The position numbers and the translations under genes were made by a program. The notes under the pieces are model-generated. The model did no database searches. It saw nothing but the letters and a program-made list of their open reading frames with translations, and was not told the DNA's origin. Of a DNA stretch of 64,000 nucleotides, positions 12,006 to 23,274 are shown in pieces (the stretch's first letter is position 1; the number at the start of each line of letters is the position of its first letter). This DNA comes from Epiperipatus broadwayi (lineage: Eukaryota; Onychophora; Udeonychophora; Euonychophora; Peripatidae): contig JAQFVV010006197.1 of NCBI GenBank assembly GCA_028023455.1, positions 19,713,254-19,777,253 of the forward strand, read 5' to 3'.

Positions 12006-14095
12006 TGTATATACTTTCCTACAAATATACACACACATATAACACACTTTTTATGTGTATAGTATGCATATAGGTTAAAGTTTATAGTACAAACAAAAAA
12101 TGTTAAAAAATAATATTATTATTACTAATATAGTGAAAAAACAATTTACATTGGTGTGTTTTCACTCATTCACATTCACTCTAAAGTAGAATAAAAAATT
12201 TACTGTACAATATCTTTATTTATTAAAAAATAAAATGAACAAAGGAGTGACAGGTTCTTTTTACAGATTGTAAGCTTTCTGAAGCAATAGAATTATGTCT
12301 ACCAAAACCATGTTGTAAATTTATATTTTTCATCCATAATTCAATGCCCTTATTAAGAAAATTATCTTTTAACAGAAGTGTAAAAACAATGGCATGAATA
12401 TGCTTTCTTTTTCATTATTTCTTTAATAAATGCTTCATTCTTTTTGCACAGATGATTCACTTCTGAATTTTTTTCTTTCACTACAAATAATTAGCTTTCA
12501 TTTTATACTTATTAATTCTTCCACATTTCAACATTTTTTGCATAATCTTCTAATGGTAGTTTGTATTATAGTTTAACATTTTATTTTAGTATTAAAACTT
12601 TTATTCTAATATTATAAATCAATAAATTGTATTTGGTTTATTAAAAATACAAGTTTTCAAATGGAAAATGTTTTTTTAAGAAAATATTTGAACTTTGTAA
12701 ATATAAAAAAAACAATAATAAAGTAAATTGTGAATGAGAACAATACCTTTTTAATTATTGGATGTAATGAGATCAAACACTTTTTTCTTATCAAATGATT
12801 ACTATAGTATAGGAAGTTTGAAAGACTGAGTTCAAATCCTTTCTAATTACATTAACTTCAGTATAGACAATATATCACTAATAAAAAATTAATGAATTAA
12901 CAAAACCTTGGTTAATTGAACCTTATTTTTAAAACCTGAATAAAATAGTGTTATATCATCATAAAGTTATGAAATTCTATTCCAAAATTTAAAATTACAT
13001 TTATAATTATTAAAATATAACAAAGTTTCTGCACTACAGTGTTTTCCAGAACATTAGCAATCAACAGTTTAATTTTATTGTTACAACAATTTTCTTAATT
13101 TTGTGTTTTAAAAATAAAACATATTCAAATAAAATCTAAGTGTAATCAGTAAAGTATTTCTTTTTTAATAATTACTACATAAATATATATTTTTTAAAAA
13201 AAACCCATCAGTATTTAAATAAACAATGAAAACATGTAGTTTTTTTGCTCACAACTAACAATGACAGGAGTTTACAAATAGTTTTGCAGCTACTTTATCA
13301 AAAAATCTACCAATAAGTGGCAGTGGCAGCTCATTTGTAATACTTTCTCTGAGAGTAGTTCTGACATCTTCAGATTTTTTATTGAATTAAATAAATCAAC
13401 ATTTACTTTAGCTTCATTTCAACCACCAAATGAACACATAACCAACACAATAGCATTATAAATAGCTGCAATATTATGAAAAATGTTGAAATGAACATCA
13501 TGAAATACTTCATAATATCATACAGTTGAAAATTGTTGAGTTAAGGAAAGTATGAATTCTCTTAAATTAAACTTAGATATTTTATCAAACAAAATATAGT
13601 ATTATGTCACACTACGTAATTAATGAATAAAATCATGATAGAATTAAGGATGGAGTTACAAAATGGAAAAAAGGTTTATAATGCATTATTTCTGATAAAT
13701 ACTTAGCAAATTTATTAAATTTACAAATTTCAATGATTTTAATTTTTGTTGATAGCATATAATTAAAGTATCCAATGCATGTTGTGATTTTACTATATTA
13801 ATTTTTATATATTATATTCTGCAAAAGCTAACCATATGAATATTATAATCCGGAAAATACCCATTTACAATGTAATTCTTATCCAAAAAAAATAGTTTGT
13901 GCAATTTGGCTCAGAAGGAGAGTGATGGACTTGAAGAGATACAAATTCTTAGATCAAAGCTTATTCTGATGATGATGCTTCTTTAAAGTCACATGATCTC
14001 CTGAGCAACTAATTCTATTATTTATTAAATGATTTTACTTATATGTTGTTTAAAATACGTATTTATGATATTTATTCCACTGTAACTTTGCTATG
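12006..14095. other. AT-rich stretch, no gene supported
   Basis: Mostly low-complexity DNA. The minus strand of about 13250-13530 gives short peptide-like runs (for example SFGG followed by VNVDLFNSIKN) that could be transposase debris, but they cannot be assigned. Confidence 0.45.
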
Positions 14096-14300
14096 TATTA
14101 TAAATTTCATAATCAATAGATGCTAGATGATAGTGATTATTAAATTCCTATCCATTATAATCCAATCCATAATCTTCAGAAGTTTCAGGCTTATGGCCTT
14201 CATTGGTAAGAAGATTTTGGATCTGACAAAGGCCATAAGTTAGAAAGTAGTTTGGAGAAATGGGCAATTAGCACTAGGTAGCAATTCAATAAACACCTTT
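14096..14300 (+). repeat. Repeat family E, copy 1
   Basis: Shares ordered blocks with 52845-53040: GCTAGATGATAGTGATTATT versus ACTAGATGATAGTAATTATT, then GACAAAGGCCATAA, a TTTGGAG block and CAATAAACA. The family is unidentified and without coding content. Confidence 0.5.
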
Positions 14301-14639
14301 TGCAAGTTTATAATAGGTAGCAGAAATGAAGAAGAGTGAATAGAATTCGATTTTAAAAAGCATTGAAAAAAATGAAGCCATGTGATTTTTTTGTGTTTGG
14401 TTTTATATATGTATACAATAAATTGATTACCTACAGAATAATACATAACAATTTTTTAAATACATCATTAGCAGTTAGCCCAACATTCCCCTTTATATAG
14501 CAGTAAGTTGGTTAAGACTCATCAAAAGATGCCAGTACTTGAACACAGATATTAAACTTATCGATCAATGAAAAATGGGATGTGAGAAGAATATTAGAGT
14601 TATAAAATATATTAAAGATTATCAAAAAAGAATATGTTA

Positions 14640-16315
14640 TGAAACTTTATAAATTCAGAAAAATTTAGATAGATGTGTAAATATAGTTAAAGGTTCAACA
14701 AAATTAGGAGGGAAATGGGCATTATTAGATAATAGGAAGATTTAAAAATTATGGTAGAATTGTGAATGAAAGTTTATAAAAAACAAAAATGGGGGTGTAT
14801 AGTTTGAAAATTTATGTATTTTTATTTATTTATAGATTTAAATGCATAATGCTAATTATATTGTTTAAGGTGAATAATATCCAATAGGTGGAATAAATGT
14901 AATTAATAGGTCATAGAAACACTAGGAAGAGGATAGAGATACCATTAATAGGTGGTAAGGGAGTATATACATCATCTGATCTTTTATTTGCAGATGATAT
15001 CTTCTTGTGCACAGAGAATAGGGAAGATATGGAAGTTATGCTGAAGACATGCAAGATTTGGTAAGAGATGGAGATTAAATTTAATTAAGAGAAATTAAAA
15101 GTAATAATGATAAATACTGGGGAAAGAGAAGAGAAAGAATTTTTATTGGGGGATATAAATTTAAATATGGTGGATAGGTATTACTATTTGGGAATCGTCT
15201 TAAGTAATCAGAGAAATTACTTGGATGAATGGGAGAAAAAAATTGATAAATGAAGCAAAAAAAGAAATGGACTGATATTTTAAAGAAATTAACAGTGTTT
15301 TCATATAATAAATATGATGCAGCTAGAATTGTATGGAAGAGAGTGATAGTAGCAGGGTTAACTTATGGTAACAATGCATTGTGTTAGTAAAGGGGTGTTA
15401 GATTATTTAAAAAAAGGACAAAGAGAAGTAGGAAAACATGCATTAGATGCAGATATGTGGATAGTAAAGGAGAGAATTCAAGAAGAAATGGAATGGTCAA
15501 GTTTTTATATGAGAGATGCAAAAAGCAAAATGAAAATGTTCAGTAGGTTGCAATTTATAGATAATAGGAGAATAGCCAAAATACTAAGGACAGGCAACAA
15601 GATGGGTGAGGAAGGTAATATGGTATGCAGAAGATTTAGATAAAGAATTTGTCAGTATACTTATACAAAAGATGGAATGCTTGTGTTAGTAGAATTGTTG
15701 AAGATTATAATGTCAAGGAATGGAATAGAAAAATAGAGGCATTAATAAAAAAAAAAGGGAGTTGGAGAGATGGAGAACTAATATGTAGAGTAAAAAAAGT
15801 TTGAATATATATAGAAGTAAACAGAATATTGGGTGTGAGTTAATTTATGATAATAGCAAGGAAAGTAGTTTATTGTTTAAGATTTGAACACGATCTTTAG
15901 CAACAAGAGAATATACACATAAATGGAAAAATATGGTTGAATTAGTCTGCAAGTTATGTAAGAAAGGCATAGAAAATATTAGGTATCTGTTAATTGAATG
16001 TAAATACCTTCAAGCAGAAAGGGTACAAATAATGAAGTTGTGAGAGAACAAATATAACCAAAGTGATTATACAGAAAGTGAGTTCTTGGTTTTTATGCTG
16101 GGTTTGGGGAAAGATAAGGGGGATTTAGATATAAAGGCCATAGAGTTGTCAAAGATTATGTTGTGGAAATGGGATGGAGCAGGATAGGGAAGACTATTGG
16201 AAAAACAGGGTGGGGAATAGAAAGGAAAGGTAAGGTAGCTAACAGGTTTCTCCGGGCATTGTGATGGAGAGATTCCTGACTCCAATAAAGGAGAAACCAT
16301 AATGCATCACATCAC
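14640..16315 (+). pseudogene. Decayed LINE with RT active site and zinc-knuckle remains
   Basis: Plus-strand relic of a non-LTR retrotransposon polymerase. LFADDIFLCTENREDMEVML lies at about 14984-15045 and holds the catalytic FADD box (14987-14998). YYYLGIVLSNQ follows near 15180, the position of the YLG block. The open frame 15365-15643 (92 codons) includes GKHALDADMWIVKERIQEEM and MEWSSFYMRDAKSK, a C-terminal arrangement I recall from LINE proteins in chelicerate and other invertebrate genomes. Further on, CKLCKKGIENIRYLLIEC near 15950-16010 resembles the CxxC-HxxxxC RT zinc-binding domain with the histidine changed to tyrosine. The 3' end carries CATCACATCACA near 16300. Several stops and frame changes inactivate it. 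The last 150 bp recur, inverted, at 38.56-38.70 kb. Confidence 0.7.
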
Positions 16316-17216
16316 AAGCGATATATAAAACTTTATATCTTGAAAAGGTCTTAAGAGATTAAAGTCGGTTTGATAATGAAATAATTGTAAATATAATTAG
16401 TTGTTTGTTTCAATTTTATTTAGATTGATTATTATAAGTATATGTAACAACATTGTGGACAAAAAATTTTATACTGGATATTTGACCATTGAATGTAATA
16501 AAAATAAACATTAATAAAAAATTGTTGTCATTTTATTTTAGCTAAGCAATATCTGAAAATAAAATAAAATAAAAAATAGTGAAAAGGAACCATGCAAAAA
16601 TTTCTATTGAAATCAGGATCTCAAAAATGGCAATGAAAAAGTAGAAAATATTGTAAGGTAGGATCTAGATTGAGTCTCATATAAAAGCTAACTTATAGAG
16701 GCAAATTTAGTATTGCTTAAAGGTCTACTAATAAAAAAATCCATGCACATGGAAAGCTGCAAAATAAGATTAAATAGAATATATAAAGCTGCATAAAGAA
16801 AATTTGTTGCAACACTACTCTATGTAAACAGTTAAAGTATTAATTATTATTGTAATATTTTTCTTTTTCTTTTACTATCCTTTCTGTCATTGATTATATT
16901 AATCCTAATGCAAATAACTATGTTAATCCTATCATAAGCACCTAATATAATGCAATACTTTTATTAAATTCCTTAATCCAATTGATAGTTCTGAATGTAC
17001 AACAAACTTTCTCAATTTTTGTGTATACATAATAAGTATCAATTCTATCAATAAAGTAATATTATAATAACTTTGATACTTATGTAATTACAAAAACTGA
17101 GGAAAATTGTTGTACAATCAACACTTTCAAGTGGATTGTAAAAGTCAATAAAGATGCTTTGTATTGAAGGCTTAAAAATGTGTTTTATTGCTATTATTTA
17201 TTACTATGATTATGCT
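16316..17216. other. AT-rich stretch, no gene seen
   Basis: Low-complexity AT-rich DNA with no recognised element. Confidence 0.5.
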
Positions 17217-17246
17217 AACAACAACAACAACAACAACAACAACAAT
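17217..17246 (+). repeat. (AAC)n microsatellite
   Basis: About ten uninterrupted AAC/ACA units. Confidence 0.9.
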
Positions 17247-17796
17247 ATTATGACAGCTTCACTTGTAAGAAAAATATAAACTAATATATTTCAATGGATA
17301 TTTATAATGAATGTTAATAAACTAGCAAAGCTTATCACTATATAGGTAAACCACTGTAACTTGTGATGATGAAAATGCAAAAGCATTAAGTATTTTTAGA
17401 AACTGCCAAAAAATAAATCATGGAATCTTGTGACCAGTGAGTGCTAAACTTATGTTATTGGAAGCTTCCAACATCTAATTTTGAAATATGATAAAGAACA
17501 TTGTAAAGAACATTGTAACAGAAAACTTTCCCACAATTAGAAATAAAATTTTGTTGTTAAAATGTGTTCTCTCAACATAAATCTTTATCTCTGAGAAACA
17601 CATCACATGTAAAAATATTTGTACATAAGCACTTTAGGTCTAAATTAACATTTTTATATTAGAATTATCTTTGGATGCTTTATATTAGGATCATCCCAAC
17701 TGTTTCATGTTAGATACCAAATTTCAAATGTTTATAAATTCTAACACCCTTGAAAGTAATAGCCATAAAAAAAAAAAATCTTATAGAAACTAAACT
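17247..17796. other. AT-rich stretch, no gene seen
   Basis: No recognisable element; a short duplicated AAAGAACATTGTAA occurs near 17490-17520. Confidence 0.5.
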
Positions 17797-17880
17797 ATGT
17801 AAGAAGAAGAATTTGAACTCAAGATTTTTCAGTCGATTCATCCTCTACTCCATCTCAAGCAACTAAACTACGTAAATTGT
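17797..17880 (+). repeat. Repeat family A fragment
   Basis: Matches the outer end of family A: TGTAAGAAGAAGAATTTGAA, then CAGTCGATTCATCC and CCATCTCAAGCAACTA, closely parallel to 59028-59100. An AT microsatellite follows at about 17897-17914. Confidence 0.6.
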
Positions 17881-17914
17881 TTTTGTAACTAGACACAATA
17901 TATATATATATATA

Positions 17915-18447
17915 CATGCATATTTCTTCATGTAATACCCTTAAAATATGACGTCTCCATTTACAAAAATATAATAAAGATCCCTCAACAAAATAAACAA
18001 ATAATCAAATGATTTATTGTTCATGTATTTATAAAAAGTTAAAAAATCAAAAGAGATATGGCTAAACTACACTGCAATTTATGAACATTAAGTTCCAGAA
18101 TTTGCCATTCTAGCAATATATTTAACCATATAAGGCTTCAACAAGTTCTTACAAAATATTGGTACAAATTAGTAATATGAAAATTATTTTTTGTTATTAG
18201 TATATTACTAGTAGTCACTTGCAAATGAATATGGCCATTCTGATCTGTAAGTAATAAGAAAATAACATAAGTTAAGGGCTTTATGATGTAATGGCTAGCT
18301 TACACCCACACTACAACTACAAATTTTTTTTCAAATCTTTGTAAATAATCTTTCAGAAAGCATGTTAATGATTTCAGTAAAAAAAAAAATTAAATTTGCA
18401 AGAAGAGAATAACATTTTAAGATTTTACTGTATATTATATAGTGATT
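17915..18447. other. AT-rich stretch, no gene seen
   Basis: No recognisable element. Confidence 0.5.
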
Positions 18448-18856
18448 ACTATTTTTACTGTGAATGTTTAGGTGGTTACTGGTTGGTATCTAATTACATC
18501 ATTATCCCATTTAGCTTTAAGCATTATTTCACTTATTATTTCTAAATAATACATGAGCAATTTAAAAGTATTGCAGTTTGTAATGCTATAATTAACTATT
18601 TATTAGTCTGCATTACATTGACATGTTTATTTCATGTTTAAAGAGGTTTATTTAAACTTCATTGTATCAATATTTCATACTCTGTAGTCAAGTTGCAATC
18701 TTTAAGGGTCCATATATATTCAATGGACCATTAGTAAGAATGATTTCCATTCTTGCTATTAAAAGGTGAGAAGGTTGCCTTGACAGCAGTGAGAAATATT
18801 GATTACCATCTTTACTGCGAATGTTTAGGTGGTTACTGGTTGGTATCTAATTATAT
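18448..18856 (+). repeat. Repeat family G copy bounded by direct repeats
   Basis: The interior (about 18520-18800) matches family G at 11.4-12.0 kb through TTGCAGTTTGTAATG, AAGTTGCAATCTTTA and GTTGCCTTGACA. A block beginning ACTGTGAATGTTTAGGTGGT at 18458 recurs at about 18808 with one or two changes, so the copy is bounded by direct repeats of about 55 bp. This may reflect a tandem array of a unit near 350 bp. Confidence 0.6.
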
Positions 18857-19131
18857 ATTATAAGTATATAATTAATTATTATTTTACCTATATCTTAGTA
18901 ATTAACTTTAAAAAGACTTTCTGTAATATCAAAATGTTTCAATAAAATTACCCATAATCATTAATATTTTCCTAAAACTTCTTCCATTTTTAAAAATATA
19001 TTAGGGAATGGGCTCAGTTACAAGAGTAGCAAATTCTAGAATTAAAGATTTTTCAATTAATTCTGGCTGAAGAAAAAATAACAATAATAACTGAATAGAA
19101 CTTTTAAATACAACTAACCAGGCCTTTATAT

Positions 19132-19180
19132 TATCATCATCATCATCATCATCATTATTATTATTATTATTATTATTATT
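19132..19180 (+). repeat. Compound (ATC)n(ATT)n microsatellite
   Basis: About eight ATC units run directly into about eight ATT units. Confidence 0.9.
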
Positions 19181-19368
19181 CGATCATCATTTAACTTACT
19201 GTGCAACAGACTACATAATAAATAAAACTGATAAAAAATAGTTTATTAAAACGGGCTATAAATTATAAAACTTATGTTTCCAATAGTTATCAAGTCAATA
19301 ACATAGACATAAAAGTAAGTTTTTAAATATAAAGGTGCGTATTTGTGTATATATATTCATAATAGTAA

Positions 19369-20145
19369 GTATAGGGATTTGAACTCAGATTTTCAAGCAC
19401 TCTTCAACTATCCACAGTGTCTCAAAAAACTAATACACATGACCACACACATTTAGAAAAGATAAATAATCATTAATATATTTGTATTTCATGCTAAACC
19501 AGCACTCATCAGTTGGTCCAGACTATCATCTCCCACATATATATAAACAGTCCTCAGTTTATATTTAGATAGCAAATCTTCATATTTTAATGGACAGGCG
19601 TCAATCTACTCCAACCTCCATCTTTTCAGTCATCCATATCATTGAAAATCTGATGATGAAACCCAAATCCCATGCTGATGCCAATATCATTGCTATACTC
19701 ATGTTGACATCAAGGCACTCTGACCCCTCATGTATAGGACTGTATCTATTTAAATACATAGAAGAGGGATAGGCAGGATACAAGCTTGATGTGTAAATAT
19801 TTGAAAACCAGGCACTCTTCACAAACCTGAAGCTTAATTGTAAGTATAGGGGATTTGAACTCTGATTTTCAAGCACCCTTCAACTATCCACACTATCTCA
19901 AACAACTGATACATATGACCACACACATGTAGAAAAGATAAATAATCACCAATAAAGGTATTTCATGCTAAACCAACACTCATCAGTTTGTCCAGATCAT
20001 CATCTCCCACACACATATATATAATCAGTGCTCAGTTTATATTAAGATAACAAATCTTCATACTTTAATGGACAGGCTTCAATCTACTCCAACGTCCATC
20101 TTTTCAGCCATCCATATCATTGAAAATCTGATGATGAAAACCCAT
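19369..20145 (+). repeat. Repeat family A, two tandem copies
   Basis: Two units in the same orientation start at about 19369 and 19843, a period near 472 bp; the second is cut at about 20145. Shared blocks in order are GATTTGAACTC, CAACTATCCACA, ATATGACCACACACATGT-like text, CATGCTAAACCA, CACTCATCAGTT, CATCTCCCAC, CAATCTACTCCAAC and CCATATCATTGAAAATCTGA. Overlapping open frames of 60 and 91 codons on both strands lie in this repeat and are not genes. Read in reverse, the outer end contains GAGTTCAAATCC, which resembles a Pol III B box; whether the family is tRNA-derived is uncertain. Confidence 0.75.
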
Positions 20146-21344
20146 CATTCATTAATAATAAATTAAAATGTGTTAGAGGATTGGAAAACAATGATAAATT
20201 AGTATTGATTTGGCTACTAGCTCAACTTTGGATAAAAAATATTGACGCATAATAAATGTTAATAAATCATTAAGCAATCACCACGGCAGAATGTAAAAAT
20301 CTGATCAAGAACTAAAACGATGCACTTAAAGTATTTAACAAGGTTAATGAACAATAATAATTTCATACATATATCAATACACTTGAAGAAAAAAAACATA
20401 TACATTTTTTTTTTAAAAAAGATCACATGAATTTTTTTTAACCATTACTGGAGATAATTATTTATTTTTTAAATATCGTTAAAAGTTAATAATAATAAAA
20501 GTTTAAGAATACTAAAAATTCTTACCTAAACTAAAAATCCTCCGTCAATAATCAAGGATATAATATGTAGACGTTTAATTAATCCATAATTTAAAAACTG
20601 TAGTTCCTTGTGTTTCATATCCTTTCAGAACTGCAAATAAAATAAAAGCCAATCCTTGACACCCACAATATTTAAGAAAATATTCAGAGCGATAAAATAT
20701 TTTTATCTTATATAAAATCAAACTACTGCATGTCTATCTAATCACAAATTAAATATGCATAAATAACGCTTAAAATAATAATAAATTGTTATTCCTTTAA
20801 ATAAATAAGTAAATAACTTTATACATGTATAAGTAAAACAATGCAAAAAAGAAAAAAATCATTTAACAGCACTCCCTTTTGGGCAAACCTTTAAGTAAAC
20901 AAAAAATATTAGCATAATTACAATAATGGAAACTAATAAACTCTTACTTACATTTAAAAAAAAATTGAAATAAATTTGATACACACATATATACTTAGTT
21001 TTTGCGCTTAGACTGAAATATTAATGTTTTCTATATAAAAAATAGTTAAGCTTAACTTAATTTCATTAGAAAATGGTAATATTGTGATAGGCTTAAAATT
21101 TTCAATGGAAAAAAATAGAACTAATATTAAAAAAAATAGAACTAATATTAAAGTTCCTTTCACATTCATTTCCTCATTATCATCTGCTCAGCATGAGTCT
21201 CTATTGATTTATATCCTTCAAATAGGTTTGTGGCTATAGATTCAACTTCAGTTTGGTTAAAAAATATTTTATCAATAGTGTTGCTAACTTAAAGTGTAGT
21301 TTCACCACAATCCTGGCATGAGTTCTGCCAATCTCAAAAGCTAA
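20146..21344. other. AT-rich stretch, no gene seen
   Basis: Low-complexity DNA with a short direct duplication (AAAAAATAGAACTAATATTAA) near 21111-21150. Confidence 0.5.
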
Positions 21345-21850
21345 ACAAGTAATAAACAATGAGCATTGCCAATTGCTCATTGTTTATATCTTACAAGCTT
21401 AAGAGAATGGGGTCATGTGATCTATTTATTTGACTATTTATAGTATCTGCTTCAAATCTTATGCGATGTTATATTGCTAAGACTACTAATATATGATTTG
21501 GCTGAAGATCTCTCAGCCCCATATAGCTATTTGAGTTGGATAGCTGGGTTTGAAGACATGTAGGTTTCAGATTTTTCACTCAATAGATAGCTTTTAGATA
21601 AATGCTGGTTTTGGGTTGGTATTTTTAGATCTAGTGTCTGAAGAAACCCTATGACCTCTCTGAGGAATGCCAAAGCACGAAACCATGGTCAGAGGTTTGG
21701 GGGGGGGGTTCTGACAGAGATATTTTAAATGCTTTCTCTGGCTAAGCATTTATCACAAAACTTGTTGAGCAATTGGCAATGCTCATTGTTTATATCTTAT
21801 AAGCTTAAGAGAGTGGAGTCATGTGATCTATAACTCTATTTTTTTATTTG
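21345..21850 (+). repeat. Direct repeats of about 70 bp around a less AT-rich core
   Basis: GCTCATTGTTTATATCTTA, AAGCTTAAGAGA and GTCATGTGATCTAT occur in order at about 21375-21430 and again at about 21780-21832. The left copy begins with a perfect short hairpin, AACAATGAGCA against TGCTCATTGTT. The core (21430-21760) is richer in G and C, with a ten-base G run at about 21701-21710. It looks like one member of an unidentified dispersed repeat or a small LTR-like unit; no coding content is seen. Confidence 0.5.
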
Positions 21851-22554
21851 ACTAAACAAGAAATGTTTTATTATTGATATGGTAAACAAGACTTTATGGA
21901 GAAGGATTCAAATTAAAAAATAAATTATGATAATGGTGAGCAGTTCAATCATTACTGGATTGAGACTGAAGAAGAATGAGAACAATACTCAGTTAAAGAC
22001 AATAAAACTATGATAGAGCGAAAAAGGAAGTAAAAACAAACTAAGAATAAAATTAATAAAATAAAAAAAAAGAAGTCCTTAAGTATAAGTCATTGGTGAT
22101 AACCTTGACTCAATAAACTTTAACATCATCAGACAAAAGTATTAATTGGAGTTACTGAATAAAGCAGCTAAGTTAGTAACAAATTAAGCTTAAGATGCAA
22201 AAAATTTAAAAAAATTCAAGTACTATCTAATTAAGCCAATCTGAGGAAAGCAGTTGACAGTATAGTAATTACAAGAAATCTAAAAACCATCAACCTAAAA
22301 TGATAATATCTCTAAATTCCATTAGCTGGTATATGAATTTCAGAGATATAGTAGCAGATTTATTGCATGTATTAAATTGCATTCATCCATAAATTCAATT
22401 GAATGTGTTTGATAACAGTAGATGCAGAAAGGAACTGGCAGAAATTGAAAAAGATTGATGGAAGTAGTGAGTAATAAAAAATGCTGCAGAAAAAACTATA
22501 CAGATAATAATTAACTTGTTAAAATAATCAAACAGCTTCATTGTTCATGAGTTC
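21851..22554. other. AT-rich stretch, no gene seen
   Basis: No recognisable element or coding block. Confidence 0.5.
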
Positions 22555-22685
22555 ATAAGAAGTTTGGGTGCTGGAACTGCCTGAACTGGGATCAATCTAA
22601 GGATCTTATACTCCAGAGTTTGACATTATAACACTGCACCAAATCATGCAGGGCAGAAAAGTCATTAAAATTCTGTCACAAATCA
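22555..22685 (-). mobile_element. Candidate tRNA-derived SINE fragment
   Basis: On the minus strand TGATTTGGTGCAGTG resembles the start and A box of a tRNA-derived SINE. About 40 nt on, GATTGATCCCAG resembles a degenerate B box. The head, GCATGATTTGGTGCA, recurs at about 27625-27645. No target duplication was found, so the call is tentative. Confidence 0.4.
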
Positions 22686-23110
22686 TACAGTCTCAACACA
22701 GCCTAAGCTCTATTTAGCTCTTAAAATATTGTTATGTAACAATTAAAACTGTATCACATTATGGTCAAAATTTCACTAATTATATATGAATAATGTAGTG
22801 TTTCGCAACTAAATAGATCACCTCAGTTGCTAGGAAAAAAAAAATGGTACATTGATACATGATTAATATTTTACAGTCTATTTTATAAGCAGTAAATCCA
22901 GTGGTCAATTTTTTTAGAAGGTATATCTGTACACTATTCACAAAAAAAAATTGGGTACTTTCTGATCATTCATCAAACATATAACATGAAAGTCTTATAA
23001 TTTTGAGACTAACAAATTTCGTCTGAGATTGCAAATCAAAAAATTTGTTAATTTTGAAAATTATATATTTATATAACTGTGACAAAGCATGACTTTTTTA
23101 GGAACGGAAG
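22686..23110. other. AT-rich stretch, no gene seen
   Basis: No recognisable element. Confidence 0.5.
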
Positions 23111-23125
23111 CACACTTCTTTTTTT

Positions 23126-23274
23126 AATAATGCTTTTATTTCACTTGCCACAACAATTTTTATATAATAATGCCTAATATATATATATATATTCTCTGAT
23201 CGAATATATATATATATATATATCAGACACTATTATATAAAAATTGTTGTGGCAAGTGAAATAAAAGCATTATT
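23126..23274. repeat. Perfect 44-bp inverted repeat at the 5' end of the RTE copy
   Basis: Left arm 23126-23169 is the exact reverse complement of 23231-23274; both contain TTCACTTGCCACAACAA or its complement. The 61-nt spacer is mostly AT repeat. The right arm reads in frame toward the endonuclease (IKIVVASEIKALLSE just before the GDFN motif), so it seems to be the element's own truncated 5' coding end and the left arm its inverted copy. Confidence 0.85.

Noticed and set aside
16067-16300. 77-codon proline-rich minus-strand frame
   Set aside because: Antisense of the LINE 3' end; the same DNA appears as LINE 3' sequence at 38.56 kb.
19590-19876. Overlapping 60- and 91-codon open frames on both strands
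   Set aside because: They lie inside repeat family A and are not kept open in its other copies.
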